Origin: Sphingomonadales bacterium
Lineage (GTDB): Bacteria > Pseudomonadota > Alphaproteobacteria > Sphingomonadales > Sphingomonadaceae
Length of the DNA: 64,000 bases
Direction: 5' to 3'
NCBI GenBank assembly: GCA_016714795.1
Contig: JADKCA010000002.1
Location: 124,001-188,000, forward strand
Below, piece after piece: positions 24,974 through 32,619 of the stretch; positions within the stretch are counted from its first letter, which is position 1, and every line of letters begins with the position of its first letter. Under the pieces are notes generated by a model. The model was not told where the DNA came from and ran no database searches. It saw nothing but the letters and a program-made list of their open reading frames with translations. A program made the translations under genes and the position numbers.

Positions 24974-26587
24974 TCAATTTTGACTTTGAAATTGAATGTA
25001 GGCCGATTGCTTTTGAACGCGACTGCGGCGCAGTAGCGCCGAATTTAACTCGGCGCATAGCTCCTGGAAACCCGTTTGGCTTGGCGGCTTGCGGCAGAAA
25101 GCCTTGATGTCACTTCCCCAACCAGTTTGCCAAACATAGACTGATTGTCCCAAAGCAAGCAGCCGCAGCCCGTTGAGGCTTTTCAGGTTTGCCCGGGCAA
25201 GATCGTTACGTGAGAATACTAGAATTAACATTGGCACGCGCACAGAATTGCCCAGCCGGTCGTCTTTGCTGAAAGAGAAGCGGACTAGGACTCTTTTCGT
25301 GTCAGGTCGAAGCGGCGGTAACTCGCTCTTGATTCCCATTGAGAGCCGCTCGACGGCCTCGCCGCTAGACAGTAGCGCGTGCTTGATATCTCTATATTCG
25401 CCGTGCCAAGTTTCTACCACAAGCCAGTCACGAACCACGTGTGCGGAGGTCACGCCACTGCCCACCCTATCGAGGCGATCCGGATTCCAATTACTAAAAA
25501 TCGCGTACGCTGCCAAAGCGGAGACTGCGAGCGCCGCACCCCGCCAGAAATAACTAGTTAACCAATTTCTGAGAGTTGTTGAATTTGAAACTGCGTCAGT
25601 TAAGAAGCGCACCCGCCCATAACTATAGCTATAGCTATAGCCAAAACCCATCACATTTGACGGTAGAGCGGTCCCAGCCAAGATGATCGGCGCGCGTGCG
25701 CTCGACGAGATTCGCTTGAAAGTATCCGCCGCAAGCTTGCTATTAGTAAAGCCATACCGGACGACGTAGAGGATGCAATCGCAAATGCGGGCGAGAGCAG
25801 GAGTGTCAGCCAGGCCAAGAACAGGCGGTGAGTCAATGACAACCACATCAAACTGTTCCTGAAATTGCTTTATGACTCCAGCGATGAGCGAACTAGATAA
25901 GAGTACGCCTGCGTTTGGCGGCTGCGGTCCTGAATATATCGCAGAGAGGCCGAGAGCACTTGTCTGGACGATCGCTTTTCCAACATCTTGCTCGCCCGCA
26001 GCTAGGTTTGAGAGTCCAAATTCGTTTGCTTGGCCGAGGAAATAATGCTGGGAAGGTGCCCGCAGGTCCGCGTCAATCAGAAGCACCCTACGACCGCGTC
26101 CAGCGAGCATTTTCGCCAAGCCGAACGCGAAGGTGGATTTTCCCTCTGCCGGAATACCACTCGTCACAAGAATCTCTCGTGGTGGCTGAACGCCAAAATC
26201 ATTCATCACGCGATCATGGATGCTCGACATCGCTTCGTAGATTTCGCTTTTCGGGTCACTCAATTCGAGAATTGGATCATCGGCGAATGGCAGCCATCCA
26301 GCCATGGGCTTGCCGTAATGGTCTTCCAAGTCTTGCAATTTGCGAAGCCGGCGTGCGGTGAACCAAGCCTCCACTGCAGAATTCCGCAATACACCGAGAG
26401 CAAACGCAATGCCCAGAACAAAACACACAACCCCGCTGATTGCCGTACGCGTGGATGGATTAAGGTTCGAACTATCGAAGCCAAGATCACGAACGAAATC
26501 GGACAGTGGCCCTTCGAAGATCACGCCGAGTATCAGAGACAAAAAAGCTAATGCTAAAGCAGCGAGGCGCCCTTCAATTAACTTCAT
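24974..26587 (-). CDS. MinD/CpsD-like membrane ATPase (BY-kinase-like) with a C-terminal membrane anchor and extra domain
   Basis: The 537-residue protein has two N-terminal membrane helices (about 8-24 and 49-66) with only a short loop between them. A bacterial tyrosine kinase-type P-loop domain follows: Walker A TSGIPAEGKSTFA (K150), A' LLIDADLR and Walker B VVVIDSPP. A YSYSYSY cluster near residue 320 is followed by a third helix (about 348-364) and a 170-residue tail of unknown fold. Normal Wzc/CpsD proteins end at the Tyr cluster. ATG 26587 follows GGGAGGGGGG. G+C is visibly lower than in neighbouring genes, suggesting transfer. No polysaccharide genes are adjacent. Confidence 0.8.
   Translation of the reverse strand: MKLIEGRLAALALAFLSLILGVIFEGPLSDFVRDLGFDSSNLNPSTRTAISGVVCFVLGIAFALGVLRNSAVEAWFTARRLRKLQDLEDHYGKPMAGWLPFADDPILELSDPKSEIYEAMSSIHDRVMNDFGVQPPREILVTSGIPAEGKSTFAFGLAKMLAGRGRRVLLIDADLRAPSQHYFLGQANEFGLSNLAAGEQDVGKAIVQTSALGLSAIYSGPQPPNAGVLLSSSLIAGVIKQFQEQFDVVVIDSPPVLGLADTPALARICDCILYVVRYGFTNSKLAADTFKRISSSARAPIILAGTALPSNVMGFGYSYSYSYGRVRFLTDAVSNSTTLRNWLTSYFWRGAALAVSALAAYAIFSNWNPDRLDRVGSGVTSAHVVRDWLVVETWHGEYRDIKHALLSSGEAVERLSMGIKSELPPLRPDTKRVLVRFSFSKDDRLGNSVRVPMLILVFSRNDLARANLKSLNGLRLLALGQSVYVWQTGWGSDIKAFCRKPPSQTGFQELCAELNSALLRRSRVQKQSAYIQFQSQN
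25613..25650. repeat. Hexanucleotide CTATAG repeat coding for the Tyr-Ser cluster
   Basis: About three tandem copies of CTATAG on the plus strand encode alternating Tyr-Ser on the minus strand inside the kinase-like gene. Each unit adds or removes one Tyr-Ser pair without shifting the frame, so the number of candidate phosphorylation sites could vary by slippage. Confidence 0.7.
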
Positions 26588-27059
26588 CCCCCCCTCCCGC
26601 TCCATGCAATGCGAGCGATTCTAGCTGCCGCACACGTACCACGATTGGCCAAATAGCGATGGTTTGCAACTTACTTTTTGCGGGTTGCAACCTCAGAACT
26701 GAAATGCCTCCAGTGTTGCGTAGCGTCTGCTTTCTCCGATCTTATACCAATAGGGGACAGTCCGCTCCCCCCAACAAAGCCGACACTTCCCCACGGCAAA
26801 TCGCGAAATTCCGGTCGCACGCGCAACACCCCCTCAAAACTCCCACACCAAGGATGCACCCCATCTTGAGGCTTGACTTCGCCTCGATGTTCCGCTAATG
26901 TTCCAATCGTTCTTTCAACCGTCGAACCCCCACACCGCGCGCCCAAGGGGCGCAGCCGCGCGCCTGTGTGCGCCGCGCGTGAGACTTTGTGAACGTCAGT
27001 GACCTTTAGTGAACTTCCGGCTGGTCTCCCCCCAATTCCCACCATGCACGAGCCCCCGC
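26588..27059. other. 472-bp gap upstream of the kinase-like gene; operator-like TTGCAA pair
   Basis: No gene is supported. GGTTTGCAAC (26661-26670) and the perfect palindrome GGTTGCAACC (26683-26692) carry TTGCAA cores 21 bases apart, about two helical turns, some 75-105 bases upstream of the kinase-like start codon on the minus strand. A GCGCGC-rich imperfect hairpin lies near 26930-26970. GTGAAC occurs twice near 26989-27013. Confidence 0.5.
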
Positions 27060-27467
27060 TCACCCTTCCCCCATCTCCAGGATCACGTCCCATTCCGCAT
27101 CCGTCAGCGGCACCACCGAAAGGCGGAATTGCTGGAACATCTTCATGCCTTCCAGACGCGGCTCCGCCTTCATCTCGGCCAGCGTCACGGGCCGGGCAAG
27201 CGGGCGCAGCGGAGCGACGTCGACCATCACGAAGCGGCCTTTCTCGTCGCTGGGGTCGGGATAGGCGGTTTGCACCACCTGCATGATGCCGATGGCCGCC
27301 AGCCCTTCATTGCTGTGGTAGAAGATCACTTCATCGCCCACTGCCATCGCCTTCAGGTAAAGCGCGGCCTGATTGTTGCGCACGCCGTTCCAGAAGGTGC
27401 GGCCATCGCGCACCAGATCATCCCAGCTATATTTGAAGGGTTCGGATTTCATCAGCCAATGGGCCAT
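27060..27467 (-). CDS. EVE domain-containing protein
   Basis: The 135-residue protein is a single EVE domain, related to PUA and YTH folds, that binds modified bases in DNA or RNA. It begins MAHWLMKSEPFKYSWDDL and contains WNGVRNNQA, DEVIFYHSN and the IGIMQV core; SEP and WxGVRN are family hallmarks. The gene follows the exporter gene on the same strand after four bases. Its cellular role in bacteria is not established. Confidence 0.92.
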   Translation of the reverse strand: MAHWLMKSEPFKYSWDDLVRDGRTFWNGVRNNQAALYLKAMAVGDEVIFYHSNEGLAAIGIMQVVQTAYPDPSDEKGRFVMVDVAPLRPLARPVTLAEMKAEPRLEGMKMFQQFRLSVVPLTDAEWDVILEMGEG

Positions 27468-27471
27468 GCGT

Positions 27472-28725
27472 CTACTCCAGATTGACCGGCGCGTTGACAG
27501 GGTGGCGCGCGGTGAAGAAGCGGCCCTGTTCGGTGATGTAGACGATCAGGATCGCCACCAGACCGGACAGGAAAAAGCCCGTATAAAGCGGAACCGTGGT
27601 GCCATCAAAGGCGCGGCCGATCAGGATGCCGAACGCGGAGCTGATCATGTTGGACAGCGAGCCCTGCAACGAACTGGCCATGCCCGCGACATGCCCCATT
27701 TTCTCCATCGCCATCGCGTTGAAATTGCCCGCCATCAGTGCAAAGCCCAGCATCATCAGCGTTTGCAGAAGGATGAAGCTGGCGAGCGTCTCGCGCCCCG
27801 CCATGCCCCACGCCATGTGGAGGCCCGCCACGCCGGTGAACCAGAACAGCGCGATATGGCCGATGCGCCGCATCCCGTATCGCCGCACGATCGAGGCGTT
27901 GAGCAGCGAGGCGACGGCCATGCCCGCCGCCATCAGCGCAAAGCCGGTCGGCAGGAAATCGGCGCGGTGAAAGGCGTGGTCGAAGATCGGCTGCACCGAA
28001 TTGAGGAAACCGAACAGCCCGCATCCCACCGCCGCCTGCGCCAGCGTATAGCCCAGTGACATGCGGTCGGTCAGCACGGCGCGGGCGCTCGCCTTGAGCG
28101 CGGCTGCCTCAATCGGCGTGCGGTTTTCGGGCGTCAGCGATTCGGGCAGACGCAGCGCGATCCACAGGAACAGGGTGGCGGCGAGCAGCGCCAGCCCGCC
28201 AAAAATCCACTGCCACGGCCCGAAGCGGACGATGCCCGCCCCCAGCGCCGGAGCCAGAATGGGGGCCGCCATGAACAGCATCGCGGCGATGCTCATCACC
28301 TGCGCCATTTCGCGGCCCTCATAGCGGTCGCGCACGATGGATGTGACGACGACACGCGCGCCTGCGGCAAACAGACCCTGCACAGCGCGCATCAGCAGCA
28401 GCGTGTCAAAACCGGAGGCGCGCATCGACGCCATATTGGCAAGCGCAAAGCCCACCAGCGAGATCAGGGCCACGGGCCGCCTGCCATAACGATCTGCCAG
28501 TACGCCCACGAAGAGCTGCGCCACGCCAAATCCGGCCAGAAAGGCGGAAATGACCAGCGGCCAGTCCTTCTCATTGATGGCCCCGGTGGAGCGGCCAATC
28601 TCTGGCAAGACGGGCAGCATGGAATCGATCGCAAACGCCGTGCTCATCATGATGAGCGCGATCAGCAGGATGAACTCCCCCTTGCCGGGCGCGTGCCCGG
28701 GGCTGATGGTCTGATGCTGCGGCAT
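27472..28725 (-). CDS. Bcr/CflA-family MFS drug exporter
   Basis: The 417-residue protein has about twelve membrane segments and the Bcr/CflA pattern: an N-terminal FAIDSMLPVLPEIG in helix 1, the motif-A loop GVLADRYGRRPVAL between helices 2 and 3, and RAVQGLFAAGARVV in helix 4. Proteins of this family are proton-driven exporters of drugs such as bicyclomycin, chloramphenicol or sulfonamides. ATG 28725 is used because the upstream in-frame ATG adds non-conserved residues. EVE follows four bases downstream. Confidence 0.9.
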   Translation of the reverse strand: MPQHQTISPGHAPGKGEFILLIALIMMSTAFAIDSMLPVLPEIGRSTGAINEKDWPLVISAFLAGFGVAQLFVGVLADRYGRRPVALISLVGFALANMASMRASGFDTLLLMRAVQGLFAAGARVVVTSIVRDRYEGREMAQVMSIAAMLFMAAPILAPALGAGIVRFGPWQWIFGGLALLAATLFLWIALRLPESLTPENRTPIEAAALKASARAVLTDRMSLGYTLAQAAVGCGLFGFLNSVQPIFDHAFHRADFLPTGFALMAAGMAVASLLNASIVRRYGMRRIGHIALFWFTGVAGLHMAWGMAGRETLASFILLQTLMMLGFALMAGNFNAMAMEKMGHVAGMASSLQGSLSNMISSAFGILIGRAFDGTTVPLYTGFFLSGLVAILIVYITEQGRFFTARHPVNAPVNLE

Positions 28726-28773
28726 GGGCGAACGCGTTAGGGGGGTGATCCGCCAATTGCAAAGGCTTCGCAC

Positions 28774-28804
28774 AAAAAAAGACCCCCGCACGGATGCGGG
28801 GGCC
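28774..28804 (-). terminator. Rho-independent terminator of the RcnB/glycine-zipper gene
   Basis: On the minus strand GGCCCCCGCATCCGTGCGGGGGTC forms a strong stem followed by a run of seven T. It lies 27 bases past the stop codon at 28831. Confidence 0.85.
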
Positions 28805-28830
28805 TCTGTCTGTCCGTCAATGCCGGGTGA

Positions 28831-30024
28831 TCAGCGATAGACCACCTTGCACACGCAGCGCGGCTTCGGCTTGGCGCGCACGATACGCTTCGGCGCATAG
28901 CGCTTGCGCACGACCGGGCGGGACACATAGACCGTTTCCTCGATGATCTCGGTCGTGGTCGTCACCACTGGCTGGCTGTGCACGGTCACGGTGGTTTCAC
29001 CGCCGCCATAGCCGCCCTGCCACATGCCCTGATGCTGCATCATGGTGCCGCCATGATGGCCGCCACCCCAATGGCCGCCCTGCGGGGCCTGCGGAGCGAC
29101 TGCCACCGGCGCGGCGCGCTGGCCACGATAGTCACCATTGAACGTGCCAGACCATGTGCGGGTCGGGCCACCGTCAAAGCTGCCCGTCCAGGTGCCGGCC
29201 CAATGGCCGTTATAGGTCACGCCGTCAGCTGAGCCGCCATAGCCATAATCATAGCCCATCGGTGCGGGACCACGGCCATAATCGCCACGGCCATAATCCA
29301 TGTCGCGGCCGGAATAGCGCTTGCGCGTTTTGTAGCCACGGCCGGTATTGTCTCCGGCGTCGATGGCGGCGCCGGCAATGGCGCCCACGACGCCGCCGAT
29401 GATGGCACCTTCGGTATTGTCGCCGCGCTTGGCGATCAGGCCGCCGCCCAATGCGCCCACGGCTCCGCCGATCAGCGCGCCGCCCATGCCGCCATCGCGA
29501 TCCTTCGGACGGGCATAACGGTCATCATAACCGCCCTGATAGGCACCCTGATAGCCATAGCCACCCTGACCGGCATCATAGCCCTGATCATAGCCATAGT
29601 CTTCGTCGCCCCACTGCACGCCCTGAACATAGTCCTGAACGCGGCCGTAGCGGTCGGTCATCACGGCATCGTCATAGTAACGCGACCAGCCATAGCCATA
29701 GGAAGGCTGGGCAAAGCCGTAGCTGCCATAATTGCCGATATAATAAGTCGGATTGATCCAGTAGCGCGGGAGCACATAGCCGACATAGGGGCGGCGATAA
29801 GCGCCCCAGCCGCCCGGAGCGCGCCAGCCGCCAACCCAGCGGCCCTGATGCTTGCCACCCCAGTTGCGGACGCCACCCATGTGCTGACCACCCATGCGGG
29901 GCATACCGGCACTCATATGGCTGCCGCTGCGCATGCCGCCGGAATGCGAACCACCACCAGCCTGCGCCGCCACGGGCATACCCGCCATCAGGATCGCAAG
30001 CGCGGAAAACTTCAGGGCTTTCAT
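28831..30024 (-). CDS. Secreted Gly/Tyr-rich protein with RcnB-like and glycine-zipper regions
   Basis: The 397-residue precursor has a signal peptide (residues 1-22, AAQA), a Gly/His/Met-rich stretch to about 70 and an RcnB-like region (about 78-135; YVGYVLPRYWI, SYGYGWSRYYDDAV). RcnB proteins are periplasmic and linked to nickel/cobalt homeostasis. A glycine zipper of the 17 kDa outer-membrane antigen type (about 179-224; GGALIGGAVGALGGGLIAK) comes next. The tail is basic with CVCKVVYR at its end. A terminator follows the gene and about 120 AT-rich bases precede it. An envelope role is likely; metal binding is a guess from the His/Met-rich part. Confidence 0.8.
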   Translation of the reverse strand: MKALKFSALAILMAGMPVAAQAGGGSHSGGMRSGSHMSAGMPRMGGQHMGGVRNWGGKHQGRWVGGWRAPGGWGAYRRPYVGYVLPRYWINPTYYIGNYGSYGFAQPSYGYGWSRYYDDAVMTDRYGRVQDYVQGVQWGDEDYGYDQGYDAGQGGYGYQGAYQGGYDDRYARPKDRDGGMGGALIGGAVGALGGGLIAKRGDNTEGAIIGGVVGAIAGAAIDAGDNTGRGYKTRKRYSGRDMDYGRGDYGRGPAPMGYDYGYGGSADGVTYNGHWAGTWTGSFDGGPTRTWSGTFNGDYRGQRAAPVAVAPQAPQGGHWGGGHHGGTMMQHQGMWQGGYGGGETTVTVHSQPVVTTTTEIIEETVYVSRPVVRKRYAPKRIVRAKPKPRCVCKVVYR

Positions 30025-30146
30025 CTCTGTTCACTCCCACAAAACACTGTGTGCAATTGATGAGTCCACCAATTTCAGAACAGATATTAACAGAGCAGTA
30101 ACCAGTCTGCCACGGTTTGAATTGGTTAAGATTGTCCCGATTCTGG

Positions 30147-30626
30147 TCAGATTCGCGATTCAAGCATCCGGGCGAGCGATTCAAGGCAGGCTGCATCATC
30201 CGAGTCGAATCGGTCAGGCACAGGACTGTCGAGATCAATCACGGCAATCACGGCATCTTCGCGGAACAGGGGAACCACCAATTCGGAGCGGGAGGCCGCA
30301 TCGCAGGCGATGTGGCCGGTAAATGCGTGGACATCGGGCACAAGCTGCGTCTGCCCGCGCGCCCAGGCTGTGCCGCACACGCCTTTGCCATAGCCAATGC
30401 GCACGCAGGCAGGGCGGCCCTGAAATGGCCCCAGCACCAGATCTCCGCCCACCACACGGTAAAAGCCAGCCCAGTTAAGGTCTGGCAGATACAACATCAG
30501 CAGCGCGGCCATGTTGGCCATGTTCGCCATGGCATCGGGCTCGTCGCGGGTCAGCGCGTTAGCGGCGGCCAGCAGCTCCACGCGAAGTGCGGCCCGGTCG
30601 GTTGTGGCAGGATGATGTTCGAACAT
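30147..30626 (-). CDS. msrC: GAF-domain free methionine-(R)-sulfoxide reductase
   Basis: The 159-residue single GAF domain carries the fRMsr cysteines in RPACVRIGYGKGVCGTAW and HIACDAASRSELVVP, and the NWAGFYRV segment. It reduces free methionine-R-sulfoxide to methionine in the cytoplasm using thioredoxin. ATG 30626 is chosen because the fold begins soon after; the upstream start at 30659 is possible and no strong ribosome site decides. It diverges from the small membrane protein at 30747. Confidence 0.88.
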   Translation of the reverse strand: MFEHHPATTDRAALRVELLAAANALTRDEPDAMANMANMAALLMLYLPDLNWAGFYRVVGGDLVLGPFQGRPACVRIGYGKGVCGTAWARGQTQLVPDVHAFTGHIACDAASRSELVVPLFREDAVIAVIDLDSPVPDRFDSDDAACLESLARMLESRI

Positions 30627-30746
30627 GGGTTGCTTCGCTTGCCGTTGGCCAAGCCTCACGCCTGACGGTTCATTTGATTCATATCAAGGACCATCCCTCC
30701 AGACCCGCCACATTTCAACATGTTCCAGATAGAGAGGGGGACTGAA

Positions 30747-30869
30747 ATGACGGATCCTTTGCGCGATCCCATCGTGATGCTGGTCATCGGGGCGATGGCG
30801 TTCTTCATGGCGACGCTGCTGTTCGTGTCGCTGCATGATCTGACGCAGGACAGTAAGTCGGCGGATTGA
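30747..30869 (+). CDS. 40-residue single-pass membrane protein
   Basis: ATG 30747 opens a 40-codon frame ending TGA 30867-30869. Residues 9-29 (IVMLVIGAMAFFMATLLFVSL) form one clear transmembrane helix, flanked by a short acidic/basic N terminus and a polar tail (HDLTQDSKSAD). AGAGAGGGGG lies about nine bases upstream as a ribosome site. The composition resembles small cytochrome-oxidase or envelope-complex subunits, but no family can be named. It stands alone, divergent from msrC and followed by intergenic repeats. Confidence 0.6.
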   Translation: MTDPLRDPIVMLVIGAMAFFMATLLFVSLHDLTQDSKSAD

Positions 30870-30913
30870 CGTCGCGCCATCCCGCGCAGGGGAAGCGCGT
30901 GGAGCCTGCCGAA

Positions 30914-31002
30914 CCGCCGTCCTGAACTTGTCGAAAGGCCGCTCTTTCCGGGAACGACACCCGAAAGAAAAATACCGTCCTTCGACACGCTCAGGACGGC
31001 GG
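30914..31002. repeat. Inverted pair of CCGTCCTGA-ACTTGTCGAA repeats
   Basis: CGCCGTCCTGAACTTGTCGA at 30914-30933 is matched by the inverted copy TCGACACGCTCAGGACGGCG at 30982-31001. This is the same family as the pairs at 39561-39643 and 63249-63347. Confidence 0.75.
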
Positions 31003-31037
31003 GGCTGGTCTATGGTTCGAACCCCGGCGAGCGCGTC

Positions 31038-32474
31038 TCAGCGCGGCAGCGTCGATTCGCCCATCAGCGCGAGATCGACAGCGCGTGCGCACTGGCGGCC
31101 TTCGCGGATCGCCCAGACGACCAGGCTCTGACCGCGCCGCATGTCGCCGCAAGAGAAGACCATCTCCTGGCTGGTCGTATAGTCGTCCACATTGGCAGCA
31201 ACATTGCCGCGCGGATCGAGCGCGACTTCAGCCTGTTCCACCATCCCGGCCTTGCGCGGGCCAAGAAAGCCCATGGCGAGGAAGATCAGGTCTGCCTTGA
31301 GCACGAACTCGCTGCCCGGAATTTCTTCCATGCGCCCGTTCGACCAATCGAGCCGCACGCATTCCAGACCGGTCACCTGACCGTTTTCGCCGATGACGCG
31401 CTTGGCGTTGACCGCCCAGTCGCGCTCGCAGCCTTCTTCGTGGCTGGACGAGGTGCGCAGCTTCAGCGGCCAATCCGGCCAGACCATCGCCTTGTCTTCC
31501 TTCACCGGAGGCTTGGGCATGATCTCGATCTGGGTAACGGAGGCCGCACCCTGACGGTTGGACGTGCCGACACAGTCGGAACCGGTATCGCCGCCGCCGA
31601 TGACGATGACATGCTTGCCCTTGGCAGACAAAGTGCCACGCGGGGCAGCGCGCATCTCGTCATCGCCCGCATTGCGCTTGTTCTGCTGGGTGAGGAATTC
31701 CATCGCGGCGCGCACGCCCGCCATTTCGGAGCCGGGAATGTCGAGCCGACGCGGCTCTTCCGCCCCGCCAGACATTACCACCGCGTCAAAATTCTCACGC
31801 AGCGAATCGAAGGAGACGTGCACGCCGATTTCCGTGCCGGTCTTCAGCACAACGCCTTCGGCTTCCATCTGCTGGAGGCGGCGGTTGATCAGCTGCTTTT
31901 CCATCTTGAAATCGGGAATGCCATAACGCAGCAGGCCGCCCATCCGGTCATTCTTCTCGAACAAAGTCACCGAATGGCCCGCGCGCGCCAGCTGCTGTGC
32001 GCAGGCCATGCCGGCCGGGCCAGCACCCACGACCGCAACCGACTTGCCAGTTTTGCGGGAGGGGAGCAGCGGCGTGATCCAGCCCTGTTCCCAGCCCTTG
32101 TCCACAATCGCGCATTCGATCGACTTGATGGTGACGGGCGAATCCTCGATGTTCAGCGTGCACGCCGCTTCGCACGGAGCGGGGCAGATACGGCCGGTAA
32201 ATTCTGGGAAGTTGTTGGTGGAATGCAGCACTTCCAGCGCATTCTGCCAGTCGCCCTCATAAACCAGATGGTTCCAGTCCGGGATGATGTTGTTCACCGG
32301 GCAGCCATTATGGCAATAGGGAATGCCGCAATTCATGCAGCGGCTCGCCTGATCTTTCAGCGCATCTGCACTGTGGGGAACGATGAATTCCTTGTAATGC
32401 GTCAGCCGCTCCTTGGGATCGGTATAGGTCCGGTCCTTGCGGTCGATTTCAAGAAATCCTGTTGCCTTGCCCAT
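31038..32474 (-). CDS. gltD: Glutamate synthase small subunit
   Basis: The 478-residue beta subunit takes electrons from NADPH and passes them to the large subunit. The N-terminal [17 protein letters not shown] supplies [4Fe-4S] cysteines. The FAD site is [18 protein letters not shown] and the NADP site [21 protein letters not shown], ending with the [18 protein letters not shown] signature. It lies 145 bases behind gltB, and that gap holds an inverted repeat pair. Length and motifs are normal. Confidence 0.96.
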   Translation of the reverse strand: MGKATGFLEIDRKDRTYTDPKERLTHYKEFIVPHSADALKDQASRCMNCGIPYCHNGCPVNNIIPDWNHLVYEGDWQNALEVLHSTNNFPEFTGRICPAPCEAACTLNIEDSPVTIKSIECAIVDKGWEQGWITPLLPSRKTGKSVAVVGAGPAGMACAQQLARAGHSVTLFEKNDRMGGLLRYGIPDFKMEKQLINRRLQQMEAEGVVLKTGTEIGVHVSFDSLRENFDAVVMSGGAEEPRRLDIPGSEMAGVRAAMEFLTQQNKRNAGDDEMRAAPRGTLSAKGKHVIVIGGGDTGSDCVGTSNRQGAASVTQIEIMPKPPVKEDKAMVWPDWPLKLRTSSSHEEGCERDWAVNAKRVIGENGQVTGLECVRLDWSNGRMEEIPGSEFVLKADLIFLAMGFLGPRKAGMVEQAEVALDPRGNVAANVDDYTTSQEMVFSCGDMRRGQSLVVWAIREGRQCARAVDLALMGESTLPR

Positions 32475-32500
32475 GGGTTACTTCTCTCAGTCTTTCTTCG

Positions 32501-32602
32501 TCATTCCCGCAAAGGCGGGAATCCGGGAACATCACTTTATCAGACCCTGCACCTTGCCCGTCGCCATGCTGATCATGGAGTCCCGCCTTCGCGGGAATGA
32601 CG
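32501..32602. repeat. Inverted pair of CATTCCCGC-GGCGGGA repeats between gltB and gltD
   Basis: GTCATTCCCGCAAAGGCGGG (about 32500-32519) and its inverted copy TCCCGCCTTCGCGGGAATGAC (32581-32601) flank about 60 bases between gltB and gltD. Each copy is itself a small hairpin, and together they can form one long stem in the gltBD message. Confidence 0.75.
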
Positions 32603-32619
32603 GCCAAAGTGCGGAATCC

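Noticed and set aside
26671..27093. 140-codon minus-strand frame upstream of the kinase-like gene
   Set aside because: No ribosome site or recognisable domain; it contains the TTGCAA operator-like sites and overlaps the EVE gene end.
31013..31024. GGTTCGAACCCC resembling a tRNA T-arm
   Set aside because: The rest of a tRNA cloverleaf and an acceptor stem are missing, and it lies inside the tail of a repeat region before gltD.
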